This document shows positions 42,261 to 53,370 of a stretch of DNA of 64,000 nt, in pieces. This DNA is from Pseudomonas mendocina (GTDB lineage: Bacteria; Pseudomonadota; Gammaproteobacteria; Pseudomonadales; Pseudomonadaceae). The notes under the pieces were generated by a model. The model worked only from the letters and a program-made list of their open reading frames with translations, searched no databases and was not told the DNA's origin. Within the stretch, counting starts at the first letter, position 1. Every line of letters begins with the position of its first letter. The translations under genes were made by a program, and so were the position numbers. The stretch spans positions 2,480,001 through 2,544,000 of the forward strand of contig NZ_LR134290.1 of the NCBI RefSeq assembly GCF_900636545.1, in the 5' to 3' direction.

Positions 42261-42809
42261 TCAAGGCAGCAGGCTCTTCACGTTGATCGGCTCGGCCTCG
42301 TTCTGCGCGGCGCCCTTGGGCTTGCCGGCGATGGCCATACCGGCAACGCGGTAGAAGTTGTAGTCCGGGTTCTTGCCGGGGCCGCTGATCAGCAGGTCTT
42401 CCTTCTCGTACACCAGATCCTGACGCTTGAACTCGCCCATCTCGAAATCGGGGGTGAGCTGGATCGCGGTGGTCGGGCAGGCTTCCTCGCACAGGCCGCA
42501 GAAGATGCAGCGCGAGAAGTTGATGCGGAAGAACTCCGGGTACCAGCGCCCGTCGTCGGTCTCGGCCTTCTGCAGCGAGATGCAGCCCACCGGGCAGGCC
42601 ACGGCGCACAGGTTGCAGGCCACGCAGCGTTCCTCGCCGTCGGGGTCGCGGGTCAGGACGATGCGGCCACGGTAGCGCGGTGGCAGGTAGACCGGTTCTT
42701 CCGGGTATTGCAGGGTGTCGCGCTTGCGAAAGCCATGGCTGAACACCATGACCAGGCTGCGCAGTTGGGTGCCGGTACCGACCAGCACGTCCCAGATGTA
42801 CTTGAACAT
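42261..42809 (-). CDS. nuoI: NADH-quinone oxidoreductase subunit I
   Basis: A 182-residue ferredoxin-like subunit holding clusters N6a and N6b in the peripheral arm. Two [4Fe-4S] motifs are visible: [15 protein letters not shown] (about residues 64-78) and [15 protein letters not shown] (about 99-113). An N-terminal amphipathic segment contacts the membrane. It lies between nuoH (11-base gap) and nuoJ. Confidence 0.96.
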   Translation of the reverse strand: MFKYIWDVLVGTGTQLRSLVMVFSHGFRKRDTLQYPEEPVYLPPRYRGRIVLTRDPDGEERCVACNLCAVACPVGCISLQKAETDDGRWYPEFFRINFSRCIFCGLCEEACPTTAIQLTPDFEMGEFKRQDLVYEKEDLLISGPGKNPDYNFYRVAGMAIAGKPKGAAQNEAEPINVKSLLP

Positions 42810-42820
42810 TGCTTTTCTCC

Positions 42821-43813
42821 TTACTGGGCCGTGGCCAGCACGACGGCGCCGGTCACCAGCAGGTTGATCAGGGTCAGCGGCAGGCAGAACTTCCAGCTGA
42901 AGGCCATGACCTGGTCATAGCGCGGGCGTGGGATCGACGCGCGCAGCAGAATGAAGATCATGATGAAGAAGGCCGTTTTCAGCGCGAACCAGAAGAACGG
43001 AATCTGCGGCAGGATGCCGAACGGGCCATGCCAGCCACCGAAGAACAGGGTTACCAGCAAGGCCGACACGGTGACGATGGCCACGTATTCGCCAACGAAG
43101 AACATGCCCCATTTCATCCCGGCATATTCGATGTGGTAACCGTCGGCCAGCTCCTGCTCGGCTTCCGGCTGGTCGAACGGGTGACGGTGGGTCACGGCGA
43201 CGGCGGCGATGAAGAAGGTACAGAAGCCGAAGAACTGCGGAATGATGAACCACAGGTTCTGCGCCTGGTAGTCGACGATATCGCGCATGTTGAACGAGCC
43301 GACCTGCGCCACCACGCCCATCAGCGCCAGGGCCAGGAACACCTCGTAGGAGATGGTCTGGGCCGAGGCACGCAGGCTGCCGAGCAGGGCGAACTTGTTG
43401 TTGCTCGACCAGCCGGCGAACAGCACCGCGTAGACTGACAAACCCGCCATGGCGAAGAAGAACAGGATGCCGATGTTCAGATCCGCCACGCCCCAGGTCG
43501 GGGTGATGGGGATGATGGCGAAGGCCATCAGCATTGCGGCGAAGGCGATCATGGGCGCCAGGATGAAGATGAACCTGTCGGCGAACGGCGGCGTCCAGTC
43601 CTCCTTGAAGAACATCTTGATCATGTCGGCGGCGATCTGGAACATGCCGAACGGCCCCACGCGGTTGGGCCCGTAGCGATCCTGCCACCAGCCGAGCAGA
43701 CGGCGCTCAATGAAGCTCAGCAGCGCGCCGCAGACCACCACCACCAGCAGGATGACGATGGCCTTGAGTACCGCGATGACGATCTCGATCAGTTCGGGCG
43801 TCAACCAGCTCAT
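42821..43813 (-). CDS. nuoH: NADH-quinone oxidoreductase subunit H
   Basis: A 330-residue membrane subunit with about eight helices that forms the quinone tunnel and links peripheral and membrane arms. Conserved segments are [36 protein letters not shown] [17 protein letters not shown] and [19 protein letters not shown] with the charged loop residues. It overlaps the nuoG stop by four bases. Confidence 0.96.
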   Translation of the reverse strand: MSWLTPELIEIVIAVLKAIVILLVVVVCGALLSFIERRLLGWWQDRYGPNRVGPFGMFQIAADMIKMFFKEDWTPPFADRFIFILAPMIAFAAMLMAFAIIPITPTWGVADLNIGILFFFAMAGLSVYAVLFAGWSSNNKFALLGSLRASAQTISYEVFLALALMGVVAQVGSFNMRDIVDYQAQNLWFIIPQFFGFCTFFIAAVAVTHRHPFDQPEAEQELADGYHIEYAGMKWGMFFVGEYVAIVTVSALLVTLFFGGWHGPFGILPQIPFFWFALKTAFFIMIFILLRASIPRPRYDQVMAFSWKFCLPLTLINLLVTGAVVLATAQ

Positions 43814-46518
43814 TGCGCGGCCTCCTGCAGCAGGGTCACGCTGGCACCGGCGATGACGGCCGGAATCCCAGGCAGGCCAAGCGGCAAGCCGACCAGACCG
43901 ATGGCCAGATCATCACGCACCTGCAGCGGCAGGCGCAGGGCCTGGCCATTGACGCGCAGGGCCAGCAGCGCACCGTCGTTCACCCCCAGGCGTGCCGCTT
44001 CATCGCGGGCCAGGGCCACGTAAGGTTCGGGCATGCGCTCCTGAATCGGTTTGGCGCGCGCGGAGTTTTCCTCGCTGCCGAACAGGTGGTGCAGCGGCGC
44101 CACCTGCCAGGTGCCGGCTGCCGGGTTGAACGCGGCGTTCACGGCGAACCAGGGCAGGGCGTTGCCGGCAGCTTCGAGCAGGCGTACGCCGGGGTCGCCG
44201 GCGCGCAGGTGCCCGCCGACCTCGTCCTGGAACTTGTTCCAGGCCTGTGGCGAGTTCCAGCCCGGCGACCAGGCGAACGGAATCTGCTGCCGATCTTCCT
44301 TGCTGCCGGCGTAGCCTTCCATGGAGAAGGCGAAAGCGGTGTCCTGATCCTGCGGCTGACGCGGCTCGTGCACGCTGATATTGGCGCGCATGGCGGTGCG
44401 GCCGCTGTAGCGGTGCGGCTCGCGCGCCAGCTTGAGCCCCTTGATGCGGAACGAGGCGCTCGGTGCGGCATCCTTGATGCCGGACAAATGCGGGTTGCTG
44501 GCGGCGCAGGCTGCGGTGACCTGATCCAGTTGCGTCCAGTCCACGGCCTTGCCCTGCAGGGTGCTGTGCAGCGCGTGCAGCCAGCGCCAGCCCTCGCGAA
44601 TCAGAATGCCCGCGTCGTAGTAGCTCGGTTCATAGACCTGGAAGAAGCGCTGAGCGCGGCCTTCGAGGCTGACCAGGGTGCCGTCGCCTTCGGCGAAGCT
44701 GGCCGCCGGCAGCAGCAGATGGGCGCGTTCGCTGGTGGCGGTGCGCTGGTGATCGGCGACGATCACCGTCTGTGCGGCGCTGAGTGCTGCATCCACCTTG
44801 GCGGTATCCGCGCGGCGGTACAGGTCGTTTTCCAGTATCACCACGGCATCGGCCTGGCCGTTGCTCACAGCATCGAGTGCGGCATCGACGGACTCGCCAC
44901 CGAGCAGTGCCAGGCCCAGGCTGTTGGCTTCGGGTACCACCAGGCTCAGCGAGCCATTCTTCTCACGGTTCTTCAGCGCGCTGGCGATATTGGCGGCGGC
45001 TTCGATCAGGGCCTTGTCGCCCAGGGATGCGCCGGAAATGATCAGCGGGCGCTTGGCATTGATCAGGGCATCGGCGATGCGCTGCACCAGTTCGCCGGCT
45101 TCGGCGTCCAGGCCGTCGACGGCCGGGGCGTTCGGGTCGATGGCATGAGCCACGGCGAAACCGATACGGGCCAGGTCGGCCGGCGCGGCGTGCACGCACT
45201 GCTCGGCGATATCGTCGAGGCGGGTTTCAGCGACGCTGGCGATGAATAGCGGGTGCAGCGCGTGCTGGGCGACGTTCTGCACCGCCGCCATGTGCCAGTC
45301 CTGAATACGCGCACCGGCAGCGATTTCGGTGGCCTTGCCCTTGACCGCCTGGCGCAGGGCCAGGGCCAGGCGTGCAGCGGTCTGGGTCAGGTCTTCGCCA
45401 AGGACGAAGATGGCGTCGTGCAGCTCGACATCGCGCAGGGTCGGTGTCGGCAGCGGGCCGTTTTGCAGGATGTCGCGGATCAGGCGGATATTGGCCAGTT
45501 CGCTGGCGGCGATGCCGCTGTAGAAGTTGCTGGCGCCGACCAGCTCGCGCAGGGCGAAGTTGGATTCCAGGCTGGCGCGCGGCGAGCCGATGCCGATGAC
45601 ACGCTTGCCCTTGAGCAGCTCGGCGGCCTTGTCCAGCGCGGCATCGATGCCGATGGCCTGGCCGGCCAGTAGCGGCTGACGCGGGCGGTCTTCGCGGTTG
45701 ACGTAGCCATAGCCGAAGCGGCCACGGTCGCAGAGGAAGTACTGGTTCACCGAGCCGTTGAAGCGGTTCTCGATACGGCGCAGCTCGCCGTAGCGCTCAC
45801 CGGGACTGATGTTGCAGCCGCTGGAGCAGCCGTGGCAGATGCTCGGGGCGAACTGCATGTCCCACTTGCGGTTGTAGCGCTCGGAGTGGGTCTTGTCGGT
45901 GAACACGCCGGTGGGGCAGACCTCCACCAGGTTACCTGAGAACTCGCTTTCCAGCGTGCCGTCCTCGACGCGGCCGAAGTACACGTTGTCGTGCGCGCCA
46001 TAGACGCCCAGGTCGGTGCCGCCAGCGTAATCCTTGTAGTAGCGCACGCAGCGGTAGCAGGCGATGCAGCGGTTCATCTCGTGAGCGATAAAGGGGCCCA
46101 ACTCTTGGTTTTGATGAGTCCGCTTGGTAAAGCGATAGCGACGGGCGTTGTGCCCGGTCATCACCGTCATGTCCTGCAGGTGGCAGTGACCACCTTCCTC
46201 GCACACCGGGCAGTCGTGCGGGTGGTTGGTCATCAGCCATTCGACGACGCTGGCGCGGAACGCCTTGGATTCCTCGTCGTCGATGCTGATCCAGGTGTTG
46301 TCGGTGGCAGGCGTCATGCAGGACATGACGATGCGACCACGAGTGTCGTTCTCGTCGTTGTACTGCTTGACCGCACACTGGCGGCAGGCGCCGACGCTGC
46401 CTAGCGCCGGATGCCAGCAGAAGTAGGGGATATCGAGTCCGAGGGACAGGCAGGCCTGCAGGAGGTTGTCTGCACCATCGACTTCGAAATCTTTGCCGTC
46501 TACGTGGATAGTGGCCAT
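43810..46518 (-). CDS. nuoG: NADH-quinone oxidoreductase subunit G
   Basis: A 902-residue subunit of the peripheral arm. The N-terminus binds a [2Fe-2S] cluster ([19 protein letters not shown], later MSCMTP), then the histidine-ligated N5 cluster ([17 protein letters not shown]) and a further [4Fe-4S] set ([13 protein letters not shown]). N7-type cysteines [13 protein letters not shown] are also present. The rest is a molybdopterin-oxidoreductase-like domain that lacks molybdenum in this family. A 59-base gap separates it from nuoF, the largest inside this operon. Confidence 0.96.
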   Translation of the reverse strand: MATIHVDGKDFEVDGADNLLQACLSLGLDIPYFCWHPALGSVGACRQCAVKQYNDENDTRGRIVMSCMTPATDNTWISIDDEESKAFRASVVEWLMTNHPHDCPVCEEGGHCHLQDMTVMTGHNARRYRFTKRTHQNQELGPFIAHEMNRCIACYRCVRYYKDYAGGTDLGVYGAHDNVYFGRVEDGTLESEFSGNLVEVCPTGVFTDKTHSERYNRKWDMQFAPSICHGCSSGCNISPGERYGELRRIENRFNGSVNQYFLCDRGRFGYGYVNREDRPRQPLLAGQAIGIDAALDKAAELLKGKRVIGIGSPRASLESNFALRELVGASNFYSGIAASELANIRLIRDILQNGPLPTPTLRDVELHDAIFVLGEDLTQTAARLALALRQAVKGKATEIAAGARIQDWHMAAVQNVAQHALHPLFIASVAETRLDDIAEQCVHAAPADLARIGFAVAHAIDPNAPAVDGLDAEAGELVQRIADALINAKRPLIISGASLGDKALIEAAANIASALKNREKNGSLSLVVPEANSLGLALLGGESVDAALDAVSNGQADAVVILENDLYRRADTAKVDAALSAAQTVIVADHQRTATSERAHLLLPAASFAEGDGTLVSLEGRAQRFFQVYEPSYYDAGILIREGWRWLHALHSTLQGKAVDWTQLDQVTAACAASNPHLSGIKDAAPSASFRIKGLKLAREPHRYSGRTAMRANISVHEPRQPQDQDTAFAFSMEGYAGSKEDRQQIPFAWSPGWNSPQAWNKFQDEVGGHLRAGDPGVRLLEAAGNALPWFAVNAAFNPAAGTWQVAPLHHLFGSEENSARAKPIQERMPEPYVALARDEAARLGVNDGALLALRVNGQALRLPLQVRDDLAIGLVGLPLGLPGIPAVIAGASVTLLQEAAQ

Positions 46519-46577
46519 TTCTTTGAGTCTTCGTTTACCCGCTTCATAAAAGCGGCTGGCTAAGGGAATTCGTCTGT

Positions 46578-47924
46578 TCAGCTCGCACTTGCCGGCATGC
46601 GGGGCGTGGTCGCCACCTTGGCCACACCGGCCTCGAACTCTTCACGGAAATATTTGATCGCGCTGCCCAACGGCTCCACGGCACCCGGTGCGTGAGCACA
46701 GAAGGTCTTGCCCGGGCCGAGGAAGTTGACCAGGCCGAGCAGGGTGGCGATGTCCTCGCGGGTGCCTTCGCCACGCTCCAGGGCGCGGAGAATCTTCACG
46801 CTCCACGGCAGGCCGTCGCGGCACGGCGTACACCAGCCGCAGGACTCGCGGGCGAAGAACTCTTCCATATTGCGTAGCAGGGAAACCATGTTGATCGAGT
46901 CGTCCACCGCCAGGGCCAGGCCGGTGCCCATGCGCGTGCCGACCTTGCCGATGCCGCCGGCATACATCTGCGCCTCGAGGTGCTCGGGCAGCAGGAAGCC
47001 GGTACCGGCGCCGCCAGGCTGCCAGCACTTGAGCTTGTAGCCGTCACGCATGCCGCCGGCGTAGTCCTCGAACAGCTCGCGGGCGGTGATGCCGAACGGC
47101 AGTTCCCACAGACCGGGGTTCTTCACCTTGCCGGAGAAGCCCATCAGCTTGGTGCCGTGGTCTTCGCTGCCCGGGCGGGCGAGGCCCTTGTACCAGTCAA
47201 CACCGCCCGAAACGATGGCGGGCACGTTGCACAGGGTTTCGACGTTGTTGACGCAGGTGGGCTTGCCCCACACGCCGACAGCAGCCGGGAAGGGCGGCTT
47301 GGCGCGCGGGTTGGCACGGCGACCTTCCAGCGAGTTGATCAGCGCGGTTTCCTCGCCGCAGATGTAGCGGCCGGCGCCGGTGTGCACGAACAGCTCGAAA
47401 TCGAAGCCTGAGCCGAAGATGTTCTTGCCGAGCAGGCCGGCAGCCTTGGCTTCGTCGATGGCGCGGTTGAGGTTGGCCGCGGCGTCGACGTACTCGCCGC
47501 GCAGGAAGATGTAGCCGCGATAGGCCTTGAGCGCACGCGCCGAAATCAGCATGCCTTCCACCAACAGGTGGGGCAGCTGTTCCATGAGCATGCGGTCTTT
47601 CCAGGTGTTGGGCTCCATTTCGTCCGCATTGCACAGCAGGTAGCGGATGCTCATGGATTCGTCGGCCGGCATCAGGCCCCACTTCACGCCCGTGGGGAAG
47701 CCTGCACCGCCACGGCCCTTGAGGCCGGATTCCTTGACGGTCTGCACGATGTCGGCCTGCGCCATCTCGGTCAGCGCCTTGCGTGCGGCCGCGTAGCCGT
47801 TCTTCTGCTGGTATTCCTCCAGCCATACCGGCTGGGCGTCATCACGCAGGCGCCAGGTCAGCGGGTGGGTTTCTTCGCTGCGGGTAATGCGGTTGGCTGG
47901 GCCGATGGAGGTGAGGGTCTTCAT
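46578..47924 (-). CDS. nuoF: NADH-quinone oxidoreductase subunit F
   Basis: A 448-residue NADH- and FMN-binding subunit that accepts hydride from NADH. The dinucleotide/FMN loop is [19 protein letters not shown] and the next motif [17 protein letters not shown]. The N3 [4Fe-4S] cluster cysteines are in [12 protein letters not shown] and, later, KTFCAHA. The ATG at 47924 overlaps the nuoE stop (ATGA); longer readings to 48029 lie inside nuoE. Confidence 0.96.
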   Translation of the reverse strand: MKTLTSIGPANRITRSEETHPLTWRLRDDAQPVWLEEYQQKNGYAAARKALTEMAQADIVQTVKESGLKGRGGAGFPTGVKWGLMPADESMSIRYLLCNADEMEPNTWKDRMLMEQLPHLLVEGMLISARALKAYRGYIFLRGEYVDAAANLNRAIDEAKAAGLLGKNIFGSGFDFELFVHTGAGRYICGEETALINSLEGRRANPRAKPPFPAAVGVWGKPTCVNNVETLCNVPAIVSGGVDWYKGLARPGSEDHGTKLMGFSGKVKNPGLWELPFGITARELFEDYAGGMRDGYKLKCWQPGGAGTGFLLPEHLEAQMYAGGIGKVGTRMGTGLALAVDDSINMVSLLRNMEEFFARESCGWCTPCRDGLPWSVKILRALERGEGTREDIATLLGLVNFLGPGKTFCAHAPGAVEPLGSAIKYFREEFEAGVAKVATTPRMPASAS

Positions 47925-48415
47925 TTGTAGTCCTCCAGCAGCTTGGCGACGCCGTCGGGTTGAACGTCGCCGAAGGTGTCGTCGTCGATCATCAACGCCG
48001 GAGCCTTGTCGCAGTTGCCCAGGCAGCACACCGGCAGCAGGGTGAAACGCTCATCGCTGGTGGTTTGGCCAAGGCCGATGCCAAGCTGCTTCTGCATCTC
48101 ACTGACCACCGATTCATGGCCGCCGATGTAGCAGGTCATGCTGTCGCACACGCGAATCACGTGGCGACCGACGGGCTGACGGAAAATCTGGCTGTAGAAG
48201 GTGGCCACTCCTTCGACGTCGCTGGCAGGTATGCCGAGAATCTCGCCAATGGCGTCAGCAGCGCCATCTGGCACCCAGCCGCGTTGCTTCTGCACGATCT
48301 TCAGCGCCTCGATGCTGGCGGCGCGCGGGTCTTCGTAGTGATGCATCTCGTGCTCGATGGCCGAGCGCTCGGTTTCGCTGAGGGTGAAACGGTCGGTCTG
48401 AATTAGCGTGCTCAT
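47921..48415 (-). CDS. nuoE: NADH-quinone oxidoreductase subunit E
   Basis: A 164-residue thioredoxin-fold [2Fe-2S] subunit (cluster N1a). Its cysteine pairs are in [12 protein letters not shown] and [14 protein letters not shown], and [17 protein letters not shown] is typical. The ATG at 48415 lies two bases after the nuoCD stop, and its own stop overlaps nuoF. Confidence 0.95.
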   Translation of the reverse strand: MSTLIQTDRFTLSETERSAIEHEMHHYEDPRAASIEALKIVQKQRGWVPDGAADAIGEILGIPASDVEGVATFYSQIFRQPVGRHVIRVCDSMTCYIGGHESVVSEMQKQLGIGLGQTTSDERFTLLPVCCLGNCDKAPALMIDDDTFGDVQPDGVAKLLEDYK

Positions 48416-48417
48416 GA

Positions 48418-50199
48418 TCAGCGGTCCACGTCGGCCATGACGAAGTCGATACTGCCCAGATAGGCGATCAGGTCCGCCACCATGCTGCCGCGAATCACCG
48501 AAGGGATCTGCTGCAGGTGGGCGAAGCTGGGGGTGCGAATCCGGGTGCGGTAGCTCATGGTGCTGCCGTCGCTCGTCAGGTAGTAGCTGTTGATGCCCTT
48601 GGTCGCCTCGATCATCTGGAAGGCTTCGTTGGCCGGCATGACCGGGCCCCAGGAAACCTGCAGGAAGTGGGTGATCAGGGTTTCGATGTGCTGCAGCGTG
48701 CGCTCTTTCGGCGGCGGCGTGGTCAGCGGGTGGTCGGCCTTGTACGGGCCTTCCGGCATGTTCTTCAGGCACTGATCGATGATGCGGATGCTCTGGCGCA
48801 TCTCTTCCACGCGCACCATGCAGCGGTCGTAGGCATCGCCGTTGACGGCCAGCGGCACCTCGAAGTCGAAGTGCTCGTAGCCGGAGTAGGGGCGCGCCTT
48901 GCGCAGGTCGAAGTCGCAACCGGTGGCGCGCAGGCCGGCACCGGTGGTGCCCCATTCCAGGGCTTCCTTGGTGTTGTACTGGGCCACACCGATGGTCCGG
49001 GCCTTGAGGATGCTGTTCTTCAGCGCCGCCTTTTCGTATTCGTCCAGGCGCTTGGGCAGCCAGTCGACGAACTCCTTGACCAGCTTGTCCCAGCCGCGCG
49101 GCAGATCGTGGGCGACGCCGCCAATGCGGTACCAGGCCGGGTGCAGGCGAAAGCCGGTGATGGCCTCGATCACCTTGTAGGCGCGCTGGCGATCGGTGAA
49201 GGTGAAGAACACCGGGGTCATGGCGCCCACGTCCTGGATATAGGTGCCCAAGAACAAGAGGTGACTGGTGATACGGAAGAATTCGGCGAGCATCACGCGG
49301 ATGAAGTCGACGCGGGCCGGCACCTTGATCCCGGCCAGCTTCTCGACCGAGAGCACGTAGGGCAGATTGTTCATCACCCCGCCGAGGTAGTCGATGCGGT
49401 CGGTGTAGGGGATGAAGCTGTGCCAGCTTTGCCGTTCGGCCATCTTCTCGGCGCCACGGTGGTGGTAGCCGATCTCTGGCACGCAATCGACGATCTCTTC
49501 GCCGTCGAGCTGCAGGATGATGCGGAAGGCGCCGTGGGCGGATGGGTGGTTGGGGCCGAGGTTGAGGAACATGTAGTCCTCGTGATCGCCGCCGCGTTTC
49601 ATACCCCAGTCTTCGGGACGGAAGCGCGCAGCTTCTTCCTCGAGCTGTTGCTTGGCCAGGGTCAGGCTGAATGGATCGAATTCGGTGGCGCGCGCCGGGT
49701 AGTCCTTGCGCAGCGGGTGACCTTCCCAGGTCGGCGGCATCATGATGCGGCTCAGGTGCGGGTGGCCGGTGAAGGTGATGCCGTACAGATCCCAGACTTC
49801 GCGCTCGTACCAGTTGGCGTTGGGCCAGATACCGGTGGCGGTGGGCAGGTTGAGGTCGCGCTCGGACAAGGCGACCTTGATCATCACGTCACTATTACGC
49901 TCCAGCGACATCAGGTGATAGAACACCGTAAAGTCGGCGTCCGGCAGGCCGCGGCGTTGGGTGCGCAGGCGCTCGTCGACGCCGTGCAGGTCGTAGAGCA
50001 TCACGTAGGGGCGCGGCAGATTGCGCAGGCAGGTGAGCACTTCAATGAGGCGCTCACGGGCGACCCAGAGCACCGGCATGCCGGTGCGGGTCGCTTGCAG
50101 GGTGAAACTGTCGTCGCCAAAACGGGCGCGCAGTTCGGCGACGACGTCATGGTCGTCAGCCTTGTAAGGCGGTATGGACACAACGGTGTCTTGAGTCAT
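48418..50199 (-). CDS. nuoC: NADH-quinone oxidoreductase fused subunit C/D
   Basis: A 593-residue fusion of the 30-kDa NuoC domain (about residues 1-190; [13 protein letters not shown] at its end) and the 49-kDa NuoD domain (about 205-593), which shapes the quinone site. NuoD landmarks are [34 protein letters not shown] and [15 protein letters not shown]. The C/D fusion is usual in Pseudomonas and enterobacteria and is a useful taxonomic marker. It precedes nuoE and follows nuoB with a 63-base gap. Confidence 0.96.
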   Translation of the reverse strand: MTQDTVVSIPPYKADDHDVVAELRARFGDDSFTLQATRTGMPVLWVARERLIEVLTCLRNLPRPYVMLYDLHGVDERLRTQRRGLPDADFTVFYHLMSLERNSDVMIKVALSERDLNLPTATGIWPNANWYEREVWDLYGITFTGHPHLSRIMMPPTWEGHPLRKDYPARATEFDPFSLTLAKQQLEEEAARFRPEDWGMKRGGDHEDYMFLNLGPNHPSAHGAFRIILQLDGEEIVDCVPEIGYHHRGAEKMAERQSWHSFIPYTDRIDYLGGVMNNLPYVLSVEKLAGIKVPARVDFIRVMLAEFFRITSHLLFLGTYIQDVGAMTPVFFTFTDRQRAYKVIEAITGFRLHPAWYRIGGVAHDLPRGWDKLVKEFVDWLPKRLDEYEKAALKNSILKARTIGVAQYNTKEALEWGTTGAGLRATGCDFDLRKARPYSGYEHFDFEVPLAVNGDAYDRCMVRVEEMRQSIRIIDQCLKNMPEGPYKADHPLTTPPPKERTLQHIETLITHFLQVSWGPVMPANEAFQMIEATKGINSYYLTSDGSTMSYRTRIRTPSFAHLQQIPSVIRGSMVADLIAYLGSIDFVMADVDR

Positions 50200-50262
50200 G
50201 GTCTCGGTCGCTGTCGATCAACGTAGAAAGTGGGCATGACGCTTGCGCAGGCAAGCATCGGC

Positions 50263-50940
50263 TCAGACTTCGTCGGGGCTACGCAGGTTGGTAACGGCGA
50301 TTCGCTGCTCGCGACGCTGTTCCTTCTGCGAAGGCATTTCGGCACGGTAGATGCCTTGATCGCCAACGACCCAGGATAGCGGGCGGCGCTCCTGGCCGAT
50401 GGATTCCTGCAGCAGCATCAAGCCTTGCAGGAACGCCTCCGGACGGGGCGGGCAGCCGGGAATGTAGACGTCCACGGGGAGGAACTTGTCCACGCCCTGA
50501 ACGACCGAGTAGATGTCGTACATGCCGCCGGAGTTGGCGCATGAACCCATGGAGATAACCCACTTGGGCTCCAGCATCTGCTCGTAGAGACGCTGGATGA
50601 CCGGCGCCATCTTGATGAAGCAGGTGCCGGCGATGACCATGAAGTCGGCCTGGCGGGGTGATGCGCGAATGACTTCCGCGCCAAAACGCGCCACATCGTG
50701 CGGGGCGGTGAAGGCGGTGGTCATTTCCACATAGCAGCAGGACAGGCCGAAGTTGTACGGCCACAAGGAATTCTTGCGCCCCCAGTTGACCGCGCCGTTA
50801 AGCACGTCCGAGAGCTTGCCCATGTAGATGTTCTTGTGAACCTGATCCTCTAGCAGCGGGTCGGAGACGACCTCCCGCTGGCCGATCGGATACGCCTCAT
50901 TGGGCGCATTCGGGTCGACCCGAGTAAGTTTGTATTGCAT
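50263..50940 (-). CDS. nuoB: NADH-quinone oxidoreductase subunit B
   Basis: A 225-residue subunit carrying terminal cluster N2, which passes electrons to ubiquinone. The ligating cysteines are in [23 protein letters not shown] and [13 protein letters not shown]. The ATG at 50940 is preferred to a TTG two codons upstream at 50946; GAGG lies at the right distance. It starts ten bases after nuoA. Confidence 0.96.
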   Translation of the reverse strand: MQYKLTRVDPNAPNEAYPIGQREVVSDPLLEDQVHKNIYMGKLSDVLNGAVNWGRKNSLWPYNFGLSCCYVEMTTAFTAPHDVARFGAEVIRASPRQADFMVIAGTCFIKMAPVIQRLYEQMLEPKWVISMGSCANSGGMYDIYSVVQGVDKFLPVDVYIPGCPPRPEAFLQGLMLLQESIGQERRPLSWVVGDQGIYRAEMPSQKEQRREQRIAVTNLRSPDEV

Positions 50941-50950
50941 CGCCAAAGCC

Positions 50951-51364
50951 TCATTGTTTTAGCTTCGCCTGCCGTTCACGACGTCCCTGCGGTGCCCAAT
51001 CGAGCGCCCCGATACGCCAAAGATAGACAAGACCTGCCAACAGAATTGCTATGAAAACTGTAGCTTCGATCAGGCCCGCCCAGCCGCTTTCGCGCACCGA
51101 GACTGCCCAAGCGAAGAGATAGAGGGCTTCAACGTCGAAGATCACGAAGAGCATCGCGACCAGATAGAACTTGGCTGACAGGCGCAGACGCGCGCTGCCG
51201 GTAGGAAGCATGCCCGACTCGAAAGGCTCGTTCTTGCTACGTCCCCAGGCTTTGCTGCCGAGCAGACTGGAAACGCCGAGCATGAAGGCGATGAGCCCAC
51301 AGACACCCAGCAAGAACACAGCGAAAGCCCAGTTATGGGACATGGTCGTTACCGCATCAGGCAT
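50951..51364 (-). CDS. nuoA: NADH-quinone oxidoreductase subunit A
   Basis: The first gene of the operon encodes a 137-residue membrane subunit with three helices and the conserved loop [20 protein letters not shown] that contacts NuoH/Nuo[21 protein letters not shown] holds the membrane acidic residues. AAGGAGTACCGGC precedes the ATG. Transcription presumably starts in the AT-rich region upstream (about 51450). Confidence 0.95.
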   Translation of the reverse strand: MPDAVTTMSHNWAFAVFLLGVCGLIAFMLGVSSLLGSKAWGRSKNEPFESGMLPTGSARLRLSAKFYLVAMLFVIFDVEALYLFAWAVSVRESGWAGLIEATVFIAILLAGLVYLWRIGALDWAPQGRRERQAKLKQ

Positions 51365-51450
51365 GCCGGTACTCCTTGAACTAAGGAACGGCTTTTAATT
51401 TAGTTAGCAGTGCAGCTCCCCCAAGGGTGCTGACGCAAAGTGTGTATACA

Positions 51451-51505
51451 ATACTATGTGTACGCTAACTGTAAGTAAATTTTTCAGAGGAAATTTATTC
51501 CTGAA
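51451..51505 (-). promoter_or_regulatory. Candidate nuo operon promoter with upstream inverted repeat
   Basis: On the minus strand TTTACT (51479-51474) and TAGTAT (51456-51451) are separated by 17 bases and would place the start about 80 bases before nuoA. An imperfect dyad, TTCAG at 51483-51487 and CTGAA at 51501-51505, lies just upstream of the -35, where an activator could bind. The matches are four of six in each hexamer. Confidence 0.4.
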
Positions 51506-51933
51506 ATTTGTTCATCTCTGATCGATTTGTCGCATCGGTGTAATTCTGAAGCGAGCCGTATGGGGCGGCGTTTCAGGACTATAGCCGATGACTCTGTTCT
51601 GGCAATTTCAAGGCTCATTCATCCGACTAATTTGCCTTATTCCGCAGCGTGATTGCCCTCGGCTAGATGAGCAATTCATTGCCACTTTGGTGTTAAGGCC
51701 AAAGCAGCAGAGTGCGCCGTTAAATTCCTACAGCGCATAACTCGCAGGCTTACATATCACCAAAAGTTATTCATTCTGGGGTGCCGCACACCGAATCTTG
51801 TACTAGCGTGCATGAATCGCCGTGGGGCGATGCCTTTCTGATTGAGCAGTACCCGCCATCCGCTGGGTCTGCGCAGTTGCCCCTGCCTGGGTATGCCGAC
51901 CCTTCGCATGCTTAACAACATGAGGGGTTTTCC
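51506..51933. other. Intergenic region between nuoA promoter and the secreted hydrolase gene
   Basis: Together with the nuo promoter this is a 569-base gap between divergent genes, less GC-rich than its surroundings at about 51460-51780. I see no gene, repeat or RNA with confidence. Promoter elements for the hydrolase gene probably lie near 51740-51800; ATGAGGGG precedes its start. Confidence 0.4.
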
Positions 51934-53331
51934 ATGCCTGTCGCCCGCGCCTTGCCACGCGCCATTCCAGCCGTTCTCCTGCTGGTCCTGAGTGGACCTG
52001 CCAACGCCGAACTTGGCGATTACAACTTCTGGCAGGGTCTGAGCAATCTGGTCTCGCCGCCAAAGGCCGACAATCCAGTGACGCCTGCACAGCGTCTCGG
52101 CCCGTATCCGCTCCTGGCCAATCCGCCGGGATTCAACAGCGGCTTCAACCCCGGTAATTACTACGGTTGGCAAACGATTCAGATGGCGCCGCAGACCGGC
52201 GCTGTGTGCGGGAATGGATCGCCTTACAAATTCTTCATCAATCGTGTGCCGAACACACGCAACACCATCGTTTATCTGGAAGGTGGCGGTGCCTGCTGGG
52301 ATTACGCCAGTTGCAGCGGGCAAAGCGGCATCCGTGGGGCACGCAATCCTGATGGCATCGCTGATGACTACATGTCGTTGCTCAACCCTGGCGCCAGTCT
52401 GGTGAGCCCCTTCGTCGTACGTCTGCATCCCTGGACACGAGTGAAGACGCAGAATTGGAACATCGTCTATGTGCCGTACTGCACGGGCGATATCTACTCC
52501 GGCGACAAGGTGGCGATCTACGAGGATCCGCAAGGAGAAAATCCGCCGTTGGTGTGGCACCACAACGGCTTGCGCAACATGCGTGCGGTGGCGGGGTGGT
52601 TGAAAGACAACTTGCCGCGACCTACCCAGATGCTGACCACGGGCTGCAGTGCAGGTGGCGCCGGGAGCCTGACCAACTACGCCAATCTGCGTCAGGACAT
52701 CGCCCCGGATCGCGGTTACCTGATTAACGACTCCGGGCCGGTGTACACCGCCCTTGCCGGCGACAATCAGACGTATCCGTCCTATCCATTGCAGGCCTTC
52801 ATTCGCCAGGCCTGGGGGCTGGATGCCGCTCAAGGTCCCCTGCAGTACCTGCAGGCACGCCTGCCAGGCTTCAACCGCAACGACCTGGGCAGCCTGTACC
52901 CCGCGCTGTCGAGCAACCTGCCGGGCGACCGCATGGGGCACACGCACTTCTGGCAGGACCTGAACTATTCGTCCTATTCCTACGAGCGCTTCTATCCGGA
53001 AATCGTCAATGCGCCGAATCAGGCGGCCAAGGAGGCGTTAATCAGGCAGCGCTGGGCCACTGATACCACGCGTCTGCGCAGCCAGTTGGCCAGCCTGGGC
53101 AATGTCGGAGGTTATTTTCCGCAGTTCCGCAACGTCAACGAAAGCCACTGCACCAGCATCATCGAGTTCGCCAACTCCGATATCCAGGAGCAGAATCTGC
53201 AGCTGGATCACTTCGTCAGCAACGTGCTCGATGGTAGCGGGCAGGTCCTTGATGCTTCCGAAGGCAGCGATGTGGCCGACCGCAACAAACCATTCAATCT
53301 GCTGTATTACCTGCTCGATCAACTGCTCTGA
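51934..53331 (+). CDS. Secreted pectin-acetylesterase/Notum-like serine hydrolase
   Basis: A 465-residue exported alpha/beta hydrolase. The signal peptide runs to about GPANA-EL (residue 25). The oxyanion region is VYLEGGGACWDYASCSG and the nucleophile is S239 in TTGCSAGGAGS. The likely acid is D266 (LINDSGP) and the histidine H405 (NESHCTSI), the order of the pectin acetylesterase/Notum family. Several cysteines suggest periplasmic or extracellular disulfides. The true substrate is unknown: a carboxylesterase on polysaccharide, lipid or polymer is all that can be said. It converges on the helical protein gene at 53371, and there is no other carbohydrate gene nearby. Confidence 0.82.
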   Translation: MPVARALPRAIPAVLLLVLSGPANAELGDYNFWQGLSNLVSPPKADNPVTPAQRLGPYPLLANPPGFNSGFNPGNYYGWQTIQMAPQTGAVCGNGSPYKFFINRVPNTRNTIVYLEGGGACWDYASCSGQSGIRGARNPDGIADDYMSLLNPGASLVSPFVVRLHPWTRVKTQNWNIVYVPYCTGDIYSGDKVAIYEDPQGENPPLVWHHNGLRNMRAVAGWLKDNLPRPTQMLTTGCSAGGAGSLTNYANLRQDIAPDRGYLINDSGPVYTALAGDNQTYPSYPLQAFIRQAWGLDAAQGPLQYLQARLPGFNRNDLGSLYPALSSNLPGDRMGHTHFWQDLNYSSYSYERFYPEIVNAPNQAAKEALIRQRWATDTTRLRSQLASLGNVGGYFPQFRNVNESHCTSIIEFANSDIQEQNLQLDHFVSNVLDGSGQVLDASEGSDVADRNKPFNLLYYLLDQLL

Positions 53332-53341
53332 GCAGAGCCGG

Positions 53342-53369
53342 CGCTGCAGCGAGCGGTTTCGCTGCAGCG
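53342..53369. terminator. Hairpin between convergent genes
   Basis: CGCTGCAGCGA / TCGCTGCAGCG is a perfect 11-bp stem with a six-base loop lying between the two stop codons. There is no strong T tract, so termination may be weak or the hairpin may only stabilise mRNA ends. Confidence 0.5.
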
Positions 53370-53370
53370 T

